DNA of 6,398 nt from Desulfobacterales bacterium (GTDB taxonomy: Bacteria > Desulfobacterota > DSM-4660 > Desulfatiglandales > Desulfatiglandaceae): assembly GCA_022013615.1 (NCBI GenBank), contig JAKLQB010000805.1, positions 1 through 6,398 of the forward strand, in the 5' to 3' direction. Positions 1-6,042 of the stretch are shown piece after piece (the first letter of the stretch is position 1; each line of letters opens with the position of its first letter). Position numbers and translations under genes: made by a program. The notes below the pieces were generated by a model. The model saw only the letters and a program-made list of their open reading frames with translations. It made no database searches and had not been told where the DNA came from.

Positions 1-1658
1 ACCTCTTTGGCATGTTTTCGGGCTTCTTCCTCCCTGCCGAGGTGTACATGAACCTCTGCCAAAATGAGGTGTGATGTAATTAGACCCATACCAAATACCC
101 CTCTTTTTTTTACCAGATCAAATTGTTGCCGGGCTATTTCAAAAGCCTCCTCATAACGCTCAGCCGTGATGTAGGCCAAGGCAAGGATTCCCAAATACCA
201 ATGCGGATGATAAGGGCTGAGGCGCATCGCTTTTTCCATTAATTCAATCGCCTCCTTTCCCCTTCCAGCAAAATACATTATCTGAGCCAGGATAGCCGTA
301 TTACAGGCATTGTTGGGTCCAAGTTCCAGGGCTCTTTCTCCCGCTTCAATCGCTTTCTCATACTGCCCCTGGCCCAAATAAATCGTACTCCATAAAGCAT
401 GTACGTCGGGTTGCGTATCATCCATTGTTATTGATTTCTTTGCAAGCTCAAGGGCTTTTTCTATAGACTCGGATGGGGAGCTGCTGAATCCATAAGCCGC
501 ATCAACCCAATAGGTCCAAGCCAAATAGGTCCACGCAAACGCATATTTTGGATCCAACCGTGCAGCCTGTTCAAAAAGATCCCGCGCTTTGGCATTGTCC
601 TCCTTTGTGAACCGTTCAAAAAGATCAACAGCCTTAGAAGCATGCCCAAGGGCTTCCAAGTTATGGCTTGATTTGTGCCATATACGGGCTTGCTCTCCAC
701 GCGTCAACTCGACCTGGAGGGCGACTACAATCCTTTGAGTAATTTCATCCTGTAAATCAAATATATCTTCCAATTCACGATCATACCGTTCCGCCCATAG
801 ATGGTTACCCGTGGTGGCGTCGATAAGTTGGGCCGTAATTCGCAACCGGGATCCAGCCTTTCGGACGCCGCCTTCCAGCACATATTGCACTCCCAGATCC
901 CGACTAACCTGTTGTACCTTTACAAATTTACCCTTGTAGGTAAACGATGAGTTCCTGGCAATCACAAACATTTCCGAGATCTTGGAAAGGGCTGTGATAA
1001 TCTCTTCAGTTAGCCCGTCGCTGAAATAGTCTTGCTCAGGGTCTCCACTTATATTGGCAAAAGGCAGCACAGCCAGAGACGGTTTGTCAGGCAGATCTAA
1101 TCTTTTGCTGGACTCAAAGCCAGTAGCATCACCCTCCATCCCTACTTTGTACACCCGAACCGGCTCTGTAATATTCTTAACTGCATGTTCACCTGTGTAC
1201 TCAAAACCAAAAGGCAATTTATTTTTTACCTGGTCATAGACACTATTTGAAATGCAGATTCCGCCGCCTTCTGCCAGGCCCTCCAGACGGGCTGCTATGT
1301 TGACCCCCTCGCCGTAAATTCGGCCCTCTTCCTCAACAATATCCCCCAAGTTAACACCGATGCGGAAAAGCATTCGTCGGTTTTCTGATAAGGTGGCGTT
1401 TCGCTCGCCAATCGTTTTTTGTATTTCAACAGCACACTTGACGGCATCCACTACGCTGCCAAACTCTGCAAGTACATTATCACCGGGAGAATCCACGACC
1501 CGCCCATGGTGAAACGCAACCTTTTCTCTAAGTGCTTCGCGATATTCGGTGAGGGTGCGGATGGTGGCTTCTTCGTCCTCTCCCATCAGGCGACTGTAAC
1601 CTTTAACATCAGCACTGAGTATGGCGGCAAGTTTGCGTCTAAACCCTGCATCAGCCAT
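1..1658 (-). CDS. Class III adenylate/guanylate cyclase with TolB-like and TPR domains (3' end outside window)
   Basis: Predicted cytosolic signalling protein; 552 codons are visible and the C-terminus lies beyond the left edge. Residues 1-175 form a class III cyclase catalytic domain, which would make cAMP or cGMP from ATP or GTP. The first metal-binding aspartate is D17 (SADVKGYSRLM), the second D60 (SPGDNVLAEF), and the transition-state pair is N120 and R124 (VNIAARLE). Residues 193-318 form a TolB-like domain (SLAVLPFANISGD, then YVLEGGVRKAG and LIDATTGNHLWAERYD) common in these fusions. From about 340 onward are TPR repeats (DLFEQAARLDPKYAFAW, KAIEAGERALELGPNNA), a protein-interaction surface. 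No transmembrane segment or receptor domain is seen. The ATG at 1658 opens directly onto the cyclase domain; a purine-rich GGGGA a few bases upstream is the only, weak, ribosome site. By spacing, the two adenine-contacting positions of classical cyclases are D56 and R113 instead of Lys and Asp, so nucleotide preference is open. The family call is secure; the activating signal is unknown. Confidence 0.93.
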   Translation of the reverse strand, partial: MADAGFRRKLAAILSADVKGYSRLMGEDEEATIRTLTEYREALREKVAFHHGRVVDSPGDNVLAEFGSVVDAVKCAVEIQKTIGERNATLSENRRMLFRIGVNLGDIVEEEGRIYGEGVNIAARLEGLAEGGGICISNSVYDQVKNKLPFGFEYTGEHAVKNITEPVRVYKVGMEGDATGFESSKRLDLPDKPSLAVLPFANISGDPEQDYFSDGLTEEIITALSKISEMFVIARNSSFTYKGKFVKVQQVSRDLGVQYVLEGGVRKAGSRLRITAQLIDATTGNHLWAERYDRELEDIFDLQDEITQRIVVALQVELTRGEQARIWHKSSHNLEALGHASKAVDLFERFTKEDNAKARDLFEQAARLDPKYAFAWTYLAWTYWVDAAYGFSSSPSESIEKALELAKKSITMDDTQPDVHALWSTIYLGQGQYEKAIEAGERALELGPNNACNTAILAQIMYFAGRGKEAIELMEKAMRLSPYHPHWYLGILALAYITAERYEEAFEIARQQFDLVKKRGVFGMGLITSHLILAEVHVHLGREEEARKHAKE

Positions 1659-1681
1659 TGATTTTCCCCACTTTCTCAGGT

Positions 1682-1702
1682 TTCAGGCAACAAAACCCTG
1701 AA
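1682..1702 (-). promoter_or_regulatory. Short hairpin upstream of the TolB/TPR cyclase
   Basis: TTCAGG and CCTGAA form a perfect 6-base inverted repeat around a 9-base loop, 23 bases upstream of the ATG at 1658. Its location in the leader would suit an operator or a translation-modulating hairpin, but a 6-base repeat can arise by chance and no matching protein site is known to me. Confidence 0.2.
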
Positions 1703-1743
1703 GTCGAAATAGTCAGTAAACCGCGAAATTAATTCTTTTGTGT

Positions 1744-1822
1744 CGTTCAAAAGTGTCCGCACAGCATATTCTTTTCTACATACCCAAGGCAGTAAGAATC
1801 AGGCTGCGAACACTTTTGAACG
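1744..1822. repeat. 79-base inverted-repeat element (MITE-like or structured RNA)
   Basis: The 18-base arm at 1744-1761 (CGTTCAAAAGTGTCCGCA) is the reverse complement of 1805-1822 with one mismatch (C1757 against A1810). In a minus-strand transcript that mismatch becomes a G-U wobble, so all 18 positions could pair. Inside, ATTCTT (1768-1773) and AAGAAT (1794-1799) can extend the stem, leaving a loop of about 20 bases. No U-run follows on either strand, so this is not a standard terminator. No clear target-site duplication is visible at the edges. It lies in the 232-base gap between the TPR remnant and the TolB/TPR cyclase and encodes nothing evident. A miniature transposable element or a dispersed intergenic repeat is the most likely reading; an RNA hairpin controlling the downstream cyclase is the alternative. 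Confidence 0.6.
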
Positions 1823-1890
1823 TTACCAATTTATTACGCTCTATCGTCGCTCACTTTTTTTTCTTCACAGGGGCAGGGTAGGATGGCCTT

Positions 1891-2292
1891 CTACCCCCGA
1901 GGCAGTCCATCTAACTCTTTTCTCACCTTGTCCGGTTCAATAAGGGTGCCCAATCGATCAAAGATCTCCAGGGCTCTGGACAGATATTGCCGGGCTTCTT
2001 GGATCTTGCCTTCCTTCTTGTGGAGTCGGCCATAACCCGCGCAGGCCATTGCCAGTTCGTTTTCCGCTTTGATCTCTTGAAACACGGCGATAGCCCGTGT
2101 GAAGTGGTTGATGGCCTGTTCGGGATTAGCTTCCAGGGTCGTTTCACCCAATAAGCGGTGAGCATAACCTATGAGGAACCTCATTCCCGTCCGCTCGGCA
2201 AGCTCCAATCCTTCACACAGCTTACTCGTTGCTGCGTCCCTGGCCGCCTCACATCCTTTTGATCCCCCCGATGATGACATAACGGGGCGCAC
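1891..2292 (-). CDS. TPR-repeat fragment, likely C-terminal remnant of a second cyclase/ATPase/TPR gene
   Basis: An intact 133-codon frame, GTG at 2292 to TAG, encodes only TPR helices: GLELAERTGMRFLIGYAHRL, then AINHFTRAIAVFQEIKAE, then ARQYLSRALEIFDRLGT, ending in EPDKVRKELDGLP. This is how the C-terminal tails of large cyclase/ATPase/TPR proteins typically end. The zinc ribbon, cyclase and ATPase parts that should precede it are absent. The first 20 or so residues (MRPVMSSSGGSKGCEAARD) look non-native, and an in-frame TAA lies 9 bases upstream of the GTG. Neither the GTG nor the ATG at 2280 has a convincing Shine-Dalgarno sequence. It starts 70 bases after the rear half of the split gene and shares with its tail the phrases F-x-EIKAE and LDGL, which suggests a paralogue that lost its front. 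A genuine small TPR adaptor protein is possible but less likely. Confidence 0.6.
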   Translation of the reverse strand: MRPVMSSSGGSKGCEAARDAATSKLCEGLELAERTGMRFLIGYAHRLLGETTLEANPEQAINHFTRAIAVFQEIKAENELAMACAGYGRLHKKEGKIQEARQYLSRALEIFDRLGTLIEPDKVRKELDGLPRG

Positions 2293-2324
2293 CTGGCCTG
2301 CTTATTCGTGATTGCCATTCCATC

Positions 2325-2366
2325 CATCACCCACATCACCCCCCACAAACCAAGTCAACAAGTCAG
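2325..2366. repeat. Two tiny tandem duplications at the gene junction
   Basis: CATCACCCA/CATCACCCC (2325-2342) and CAAGTCAA/CAAGTCAG (2351-2366) are imperfect two-copy tandem repeats with periods of 9 and 8. They sit between the stop of the split gene and the TPR remnant and overlap that stop codon. They look like replication-slippage scars and have no evident function. Confidence 0.35.
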
Positions 2367-4567
2367 CAATGTCCCCCTCCCCTCTCCAAACCATCTAAAG
2401 CTTCCCTTGCTTTCTTCAGGTAGACTTCAGCTTTAATCTCTTCAAAAACATGAACGGCCTCTGAAATACACCCTCTGGCTTGGGCATTTCTTTTTCTGAT
2501 CCGATACAAATTTCCCAAATCCATAGATGCCGATCCTTGAATCCCTTTCGCTCCAAACCGCTTGGCACTTTCCACGGCCTTACTTAGGAAGTCTTCCGCC
2601 TTTTTTGAAGCAAAAGGGACATTCTTTGCCAAAAATCCCAGGTTTTTTATTATAGATAAGTTCCCCGGTCTTTCACCGTACGCTATTTGGAGATAAAGCT
2701 TGCCCAACACATACTCCGTAAAGGCTATGCCGTAACCCCATTTTTTTTCGATACTGGAATTCCGGATGTCTTCAATCATTTGCAGCCCTCTTGACATCTC
2801 CCCCTTGTTGACCAAAAGAATTCCTAAAATTGGTGAAACAGCCGGACCGAATAGTTCACATCCGAAATTGTGCATATAGGAAATCACATGGCTGAGCATT
2901 TCCTCGCTCTTCTCAAGCTGGTTGCTTAAAAAGTAGCATAATCCGACATAGAGTCTGGCCCAGGTCTCGTAAAATGGATCTTGGGCAATGCCGAGTGCTC
3001 TTTCATAGCATGAAACCGCTTTTGTCAAATCCCCATCCGCAAAATGGCTATGGCCAATGCAGATGTATCCGGCAACCTGGCTCCGGATGTTTGAATGTTT
3101 CTCACCATACTGAAGCAACGTTTTTCCAATTTCAAAGCTCTGCTTTTTCTCTCCGTTAAAAAACCCTAAATGCCCTATACCTGCCATTGATTTAAAGAAG
3201 AGATATTGGTCGGATTTTATCGATTCGGCAATCCCCGTCGCTCTTTGCCAAAAAGAGTATCCTTCTTCATATTTGTCGCATACCGCACACGTATAAACCA
3301 GCCACATACAGGCATACCCAACAACAAGCTGACTGTTCGCTTCTTCACCGATTCTAAGGGCTTTTTGAAGGTATCTATAGGATTCCTCAACTTCCCATCT
3401 GAATGTAAGTGTAAAGCCGAGCCACGCGTAGAACATCCCCTTTACTTCCTTGTCATTTATAAGGCCCGCTTCCTGCTCATGCCGCTTTAAAAGGTCTGTC
3501 TGCTCTTTAAAATCGCCGCGGTAATAGTAAACTAACGACCATTTGTTCAGGAGTTCAAAAAGAAGTTCCCGCTCTTCTTCTGTCTTGGTTTGTTTGTCGG
3601 CTATCAGGTTGTATGCTTCTTTGTAGTATTCGTGCGATTCTTGGACAGCGTACCTTCCCAGGCTCTTTTCGCCCGACTTCATGAGGTAATCAATGGCCTT
3701 ATGGGCAGATCGACCCCGGGTAAAGTGAAAGGCCAGGGTCTCGTAGAACTCAGGGAGCCGGTTATGAAAGAGTTGCTCCATAACGGCCCCAATCTGTCCA
3801 TGGATCTTTTGCCGCTCCTTTTTGAGCAGGCCGTTGTATACGACCTCCTGGGTCAGGGGATGCTTGAACATATACTCCAGATCCGGTTCAAGAGACCTGG
3901 TTCTGATGAAGTCGAGTCGCTCGAGAGTGCTTAGCCCCCGGTCTATGCGCTCATCGAGCTCCGTGACCCTTCTGAGGATCTCGTAGAGAAAGGCCCTCCC
4001 GATCACCGAGGCCTCCTGGAGAATGCGCTTGGTCTCTTTTGCCAGCCGGTCAAGCCTCCCGGAAATAAGCCCGTGGATCGTTGGAGAGATATCAGACTCC
4101 GAGATCGGCCCCATGAGTTTCCAATCGCCGTTGTCCCGGATCAGCTTCTCGGATTCAAGCAGGGAGTTGACCAGCTCTTCCAGGTAGAAGGGATTGCCCT
4201 CCGCCCTCTCCTGGACAAAGCGCTTCAGATCAGAAGGAATGGTTCCGGTATGGAGCAAGGATTCAAGCATCTCCTGCGCCTCCGAGAGGGACAGATCCTG
4301 GAGGCGAATCTCGTGGTAAACCTTCGCAAGGCCGCTTACCTGCTGACTCGTGAAAAGAGTGAAGACCGGTCTGTAGATACAGAGAACAATGGCAGGTTGC
4401 CGGACATCTAACAGGGTATGTCGAAGCAGGTCTACAAAGGAGGGGTCCGCCCAGTGGAGGTCTTCCAGTAAGAATACGGTTGGAGCGCTTCGGGCCAGGG
4501 CCGAGATAATCGTCTGGATTGCCTCTTGAAGGCGGGATCTCCAGAACTCGGGACTCACCTCTTCCAC
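2363..4567 (-). CDS. Rear half of split cyclase gene: AAA/STAND ATPase (Walker B onward) and TPR tail
   Basis: This is the C-terminal two-thirds of the gene that starts at 5725, in the same frame, after the in-frame TAA at 4646-4648. Counting from the GTG at 4567, residues 1-45 hold the Walker B strand (PTVFLLEDLHWADPSFVDLL, with E35 and D36). An ATPase lid follows, then a winged-helix-like segment ending in the family hallmark FKHPLTQEVVYNGLL. From about residue 280 to the end are TPR-type helical repeats (KALRIGEEANSQLVVGYACM, SCYERALGIAQDPFYETWA, SEAVHVFEEIKAE). Without the front half it has no Walker A loop, so alone it should not hydrolyse ATP. The first in-frame start codon after the stop is this GTG. 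The second GTG at 4558 is better placed for ribosomes, with GAGGTGG five bases upstream. The 26 codons between stop and GTG still encode family-like sequence (GVENLIGKKENLVPYLGTLY), so the break is artificial or recent. Domain identity is firm; independent expression is unproven. Confidence 0.85.
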   Translation of the reverse strand: MEEVSPEFWRSRLQEAIQTIISALARSAPTVFLLEDLHWADPSFVDLLRHTLLDVRQPAIVLCIYRPVFTLFTSQQVSGLAKVYHEIRLQDLSLSEAQEMLESLLHTGTIPSDLKRFVQERAEGNPFYLEELVNSLLESEKLIRDNGDWKLMGPISESDISPTIHGLISGRLDRLAKETKRILQEASVIGRAFLYEILRRVTELDERIDRGLSTLERLDFIRTRSLEPDLEYMFKHPLTQEVVYNGLLKKERQKIHGQIGAVMEQLFHNRLPEFYETLAFHFTRGRSAHKAIDYLMKSGEKSLGRYAVQESHEYYKEAYNLIADKQTKTEEERELLFELLNKWSLVYYYRGDFKEQTDLLKRHEQEAGLINDKEVKGMFYAWLGFTLTFRWEVEESYRYLQKALRIGEEANSQLVVGYACMWLVYTCAVCDKYEEGYSFWQRATGIAESIKSDQYLFFKSMAGIGHLGFFNGEKKQSFEIGKTLLQYGEKHSNIRSQVAGYICIGHSHFADGDLTKAVSCYERALGIAQDPFYETWARLYVGLCYFLSNQLEKSEEMLSHVISYMHNFGCELFGPAVSPILGILLVNKGEMSRGLQMIEDIRNSSIEKKWGYGIAFTEYVLGKLYLQIAYGERPGNLSIIKNLGFLAKNVPFASKKAEDFLSKAVESAKRFGAKGIQGSASMDLGNLYRIRKRNAQARGCISEAVHVFEEIKAEVYLKKAREALDGLERGGGHC

Positions 4568-4571
4568 CTCG
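4556..4571 (-). promoter_or_regulatory. Possible internal ribosome-binding site and GTG start
   Basis: On the minus strand GAGGTGG is followed by five bases (AAGAG) and GTG at 4558, which is normal Shine-Dalgarno spacing. It lies 90 bases beyond the in-frame stop. It would allow separate translation of the rear half, but GAG-GTG-GAA-GAG-GTG also simply encodes the conserved EVEEV stretch, so it may be coincidental. Confidence 0.3.
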
Positions 4572-4645
4572 GGGTACCTGAGCGAATAGAGAGTGCCCAG
4601 ATAGGGGACAAGGTTTTCTTTTTTCCCTATTAGGTTCTCGACCCC

Positions 4646-4648
4646 TTA
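4646..4648 (-). other. In-frame TAA stop interrupting the cyclase/ATPase/TPR gene
   Basis: The codons read GTC-GAA-TAA-GGG-GTC-GAG. Translation on either side stays in one frame and both flanks read as family sequence (KVREKVE before, GVENLIGKKE after). One base change from GAA, AAA or CAA would create it. The stop separates the Walker A loop (K300) from the Walker B acidic pair. No frameshift, deletion or insertion is needed to explain it. Confidence 0.92.
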
Positions 4649-5725
4649 TTCGACCTTTTCCCTGACTTTTTCTTGAGAATCCCCCTCGTTGATTAGAAAA
4701 ACCCGATTCAGGAGATCAATTAATGGATAATAGGGTATGTTTTGGGAATATGGATAGGCGTGTCCTTCGAGCCATTGAATCTCCTCAAGGTCCAAAGTGG
4801 CCTTGAAATCTTCAACCAGCCTGCTCTTTCCTGTGCCTGCGCCTCCACAAATCGAGAAGAGGCTTCCTTTTCCCTCCCTTACCTTTTCCACCGCTTCTCG
4901 GAGTTGGGCGACCTCCGCTTTTCTGCCAACCAGTTCGGCTCGTAAACCCGAAAGGCGGTGTATGGTAACCGGACGCTCTTTGGGGGATAGGAATCTGTAG
5001 GCTTGAATAGGCTCTGCCTTACCCTTGACCAGGGTCGATTCCAGGGCTTCGAAAACAAAATACCCCTCAGCCCGTCGATAGGTATCAATATCCACCAGAA
5101 TCTCATCTGCTTTGGCCAAACTGCACAGCCGCGAGGCAAGATTGATGGTATCTCCGGCTACCCCGTGAGTTCCCTTTTCCATGTCCACTTCACCCGTGAC
5201 CACCAGACCGGTATTGATGCCGGTATGCATCGAGATGGGTCGTCCGATCCTTTTTTCCATTTCCGGGCTTATGGCATCAACCAGTTCGTGGATTTCTCTG
5301 GCGGCCTTGATCGCCCTGACCGGATCATCTTCGTGGGCCATTGGAACGCCGAAAAGGGCCATCACGGCGTCACCGATAAACTTCTCAATAAATCCCTGGT
5401 ACTTGCCAATTACTTCGGAGATATTACCGAAGATTCGGCTGGTGATTTCTTTTACCTCTTCCGGGTCTAGTTTTTCTGACATTGCCGTATATCCGGAGAG
5501 ATCAGAGAACAAGACCGTCACGTATTTACGCTCTCCTTCAGCTTCTGCCACTTGCTTTTCAGCTTCTGCAACTTCCTCTAACCTTTGGCCGCATTGATTA
5601 CAGAACTTTGCCAGGAGCGGTAATATTTTGCCGCACTGAGGACATTCGAGCTCTAATCTTTGTCCGCACTCAAGACAAAACTTGGATTTTTCCTCATTTT
5701 CAAACTGGCATTTTGGGCATTTCAT
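4646..5725 (-). CDS. Front half of split gene: double zinc ribbon, class III cyclase, start of ATPase domain
   Basis: 359 codons from the ATG at 5725 to the in-frame TAA. Residues 1-50 carry two zinc ribbons with cysteines at 3, 6, 17, 20 and 28, 31, 42, 45 (CPKC, FCLEC, CPQC, FCNQC). An acidic heptad-like linker (about 50-65) leads to a class III cyclase domain at 66-245. Its metal-binding aspartates are D75 (FSDLSGYTAMS) and D119 (EKFIGDAVMALFG), and the transition-state pair is N195 and R199 (INLASRL). K115 sits where classical cyclases hold the adenine-contacting lysine. An ATPase domain opens at LVGRKAEV (about 265) with Walker A GGAGTGKS (294-301) and ends after SQEKVREKVE. The product would be a soluble cAMP- or cGMP-making enzyme lacking most of its ATPase regulator. 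The start is chosen because GGAGGG lies seven bases upstream; the frame is open to a TTG at 5872, but that extension has no domain. Intact relatives run to about 1,000-1,150 residues, so this piece is clearly truncated. Confidence 0.88.
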   Translation of the reverse strand: MKCPKCQFENEEKSKFCLECGQRLELECPQCGKILPLLAKFCNQCGQRLEEVAEAEKQVAEAEGERKYVTVLFSDLSGYTAMSEKLDPEEVKEITSRIFGNISEVIGKYQGFIEKFIGDAVMALFGVPMAHEDDPVRAIKAAREIHELVDAISPEMEKRIGRPISMHTGINTGLVVTGEVDMEKGTHGVAGDTINLASRLCSLAKADEILVDIDTYRRAEGYFVFEALESTLVKGKAEPIQAYRFLSPKERPVTIHRLSGLRAELVGRKAEVAQLREAVEKVREGKGSLFSICGGAGTGKSRLVEDFKATLDLEEIQWLEGHAYPYSQNIPYYPLIDLLNRVFLINEGDSQEKVREKVE

Positions 5726-5727
5726 TT

Positions 5728-5856
5728 TTATGCCCTCCATATTAATGTTAAATGAAAACACGGTTTGAGGGAAAAAGAGGTAAGACCTAAGCCTCCTAAC
5801 AGGGTAACTACATTCAGACAGGAGATGAGAGGGCACGTTTTCAAATTTTTTCGCAT
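5728..5856 (-). CDS. Possible 42-residue upstream ORF / leader peptide
   Basis: ATG at 5856 follows GAAGGGGG by six bases, a fair Shine-Dalgarno arrangement. The 42-codon frame begins MRKNLKTC, contains a hydrophobic stretch NVVTLLGGLGLTSF (residues 15-28) and four cysteines or so spread along it, and stops at TAA (5728-5730), two bases before the ATG of the zinc-ribbon cyclase. That spacing would permit translational coupling. I recognise no family, and the length is within what chance allows. Treat it as a candidate leader peptide or small membrane peptide. Confidence 0.25.
   Translation of the reverse strand: MRKNLKTCPLISCLNVVTLLGGLGLTSFSLKPCFHLTLIWRA
5733..5738 (-). promoter_or_regulatory. 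Shine-Dalgarno site GGAGGG for the zinc-ribbon cyclase
   Basis: GGAGGG ends seven bases before the ATG at 5725. This favours that codon over the ATG at 5740, which overlaps the site, and over the TTG at 5872. The chosen start also opens directly with the first zinc ribbon (MKCPKC). Confidence 0.75.
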
Positions 5857-5908
5857 TGAAAGCCCCCTTCAAAAGGGATTAAGTTATGGAGGGTGAATTA
5901 TTGCCAAT

Positions 5909-5937
5909 AGTATTGAACAAAACCAAGGGTGAGTCAA
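5909..5937 (-). promoter_or_regulatory. Candidate sigma70 promoter for the zinc-ribbon cyclase
   Basis: On the minus strand TTGACT (5932-5937, five of six consensus bases) and AATACT (5909-5914, four of six) are separated by 17 bases. Transcription would begin near 5902, giving a leader of roughly 175 bases before the ATG at 5725. An overlapping TACTAT with 19-base spacing is an alternative -10. Consensus match only. Confidence 0.35.
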
Positions 5938-6022
5938 GGAAAATCGACTTCCAGAATAGCCTAGGAACTAGCGTATTTTATCAAAGGGAACAAAAAAACT
6001 ATCTGAGATCATTGGGTTTCTT

Positions 6023-6037
6023 AAAAACGCCGTTTTT
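6023..6037 (-). terminator. Weak terminator-like palindrome after the nitroreductase
   Basis: AAAAAC and GTTTTT form a 6-base stem around a 3-base loop, starting 5 bases after the nitroreductase stop codon; the T-run is inside the 3' arm. The stem is AT-rich and short, so it is a weak intrinsic terminator at best. A second T-run lies at 5992-5998 without a good hairpin. Confidence 0.3.
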
Positions 6038-6042
6038 GGACT

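Larger units (their letters stand above)
5726..6042. other. Intergenic region between nitroreductase and zinc-ribbon cyclase
   Basis: This 317-base gap is AT-rich and has no long protein on either strand. It holds, in order of minus-strand transcription, a short palindrome just after the nitroreductase stop, a T-run on the minus strand (5992-5998), a candidate promoter (5909-5937), a possible small ORF (5728-5856) and the ribosome site of the cyclase gene. A CCCTT/AAGGG hairpin with a 3-base loop near 5865-5877 overlaps the small ORF's Shine-Dalgarno region. No tRNA, riboswitch or CRISPR structure is apparent. Confidence 0.6.

Noticed and set aside
461..700. Minus-strand 79-codon frame
   Set aside because: It is an alternative frame inside the TolB/TPR cyclase gene, whose own frame is conserved and uninterrupted here.
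1876..1896. GGGTAG/CTACCC hairpin over the stop codon of the TPR remnant, considered as a terminator
   Set aside because: In the direction of transcription it is followed by GC-rich then A-rich sequence, not a U-run; on the other strand the T-run precedes it.
3590..4411. Plus-strand open frames of 112-114 codons
   Set aside because: They are antisense to the ATPase and TPR coding region, with no recognisable protein features and no ribosome sites of note.
4568..4645. Frameshift as the cause of the split gene
   Set aside because: The frames on both sides of the stop are identical and the intervening codons are family-like, so a point nonsense change is sufficient.
4646..4648. Selenocysteine or pyrrolysine recoding at the internal stop
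   Set aside because: Those use UGA and UAG; this codon is UAA, and the position is not a catalytic site.
5003..5470. Plus-strand open frame of 155 codons
   Set aside because: It lies entirely antisense to the conserved cyclase domain, and its translation shows no domain-like pattern; it is a shadow of the real gene.
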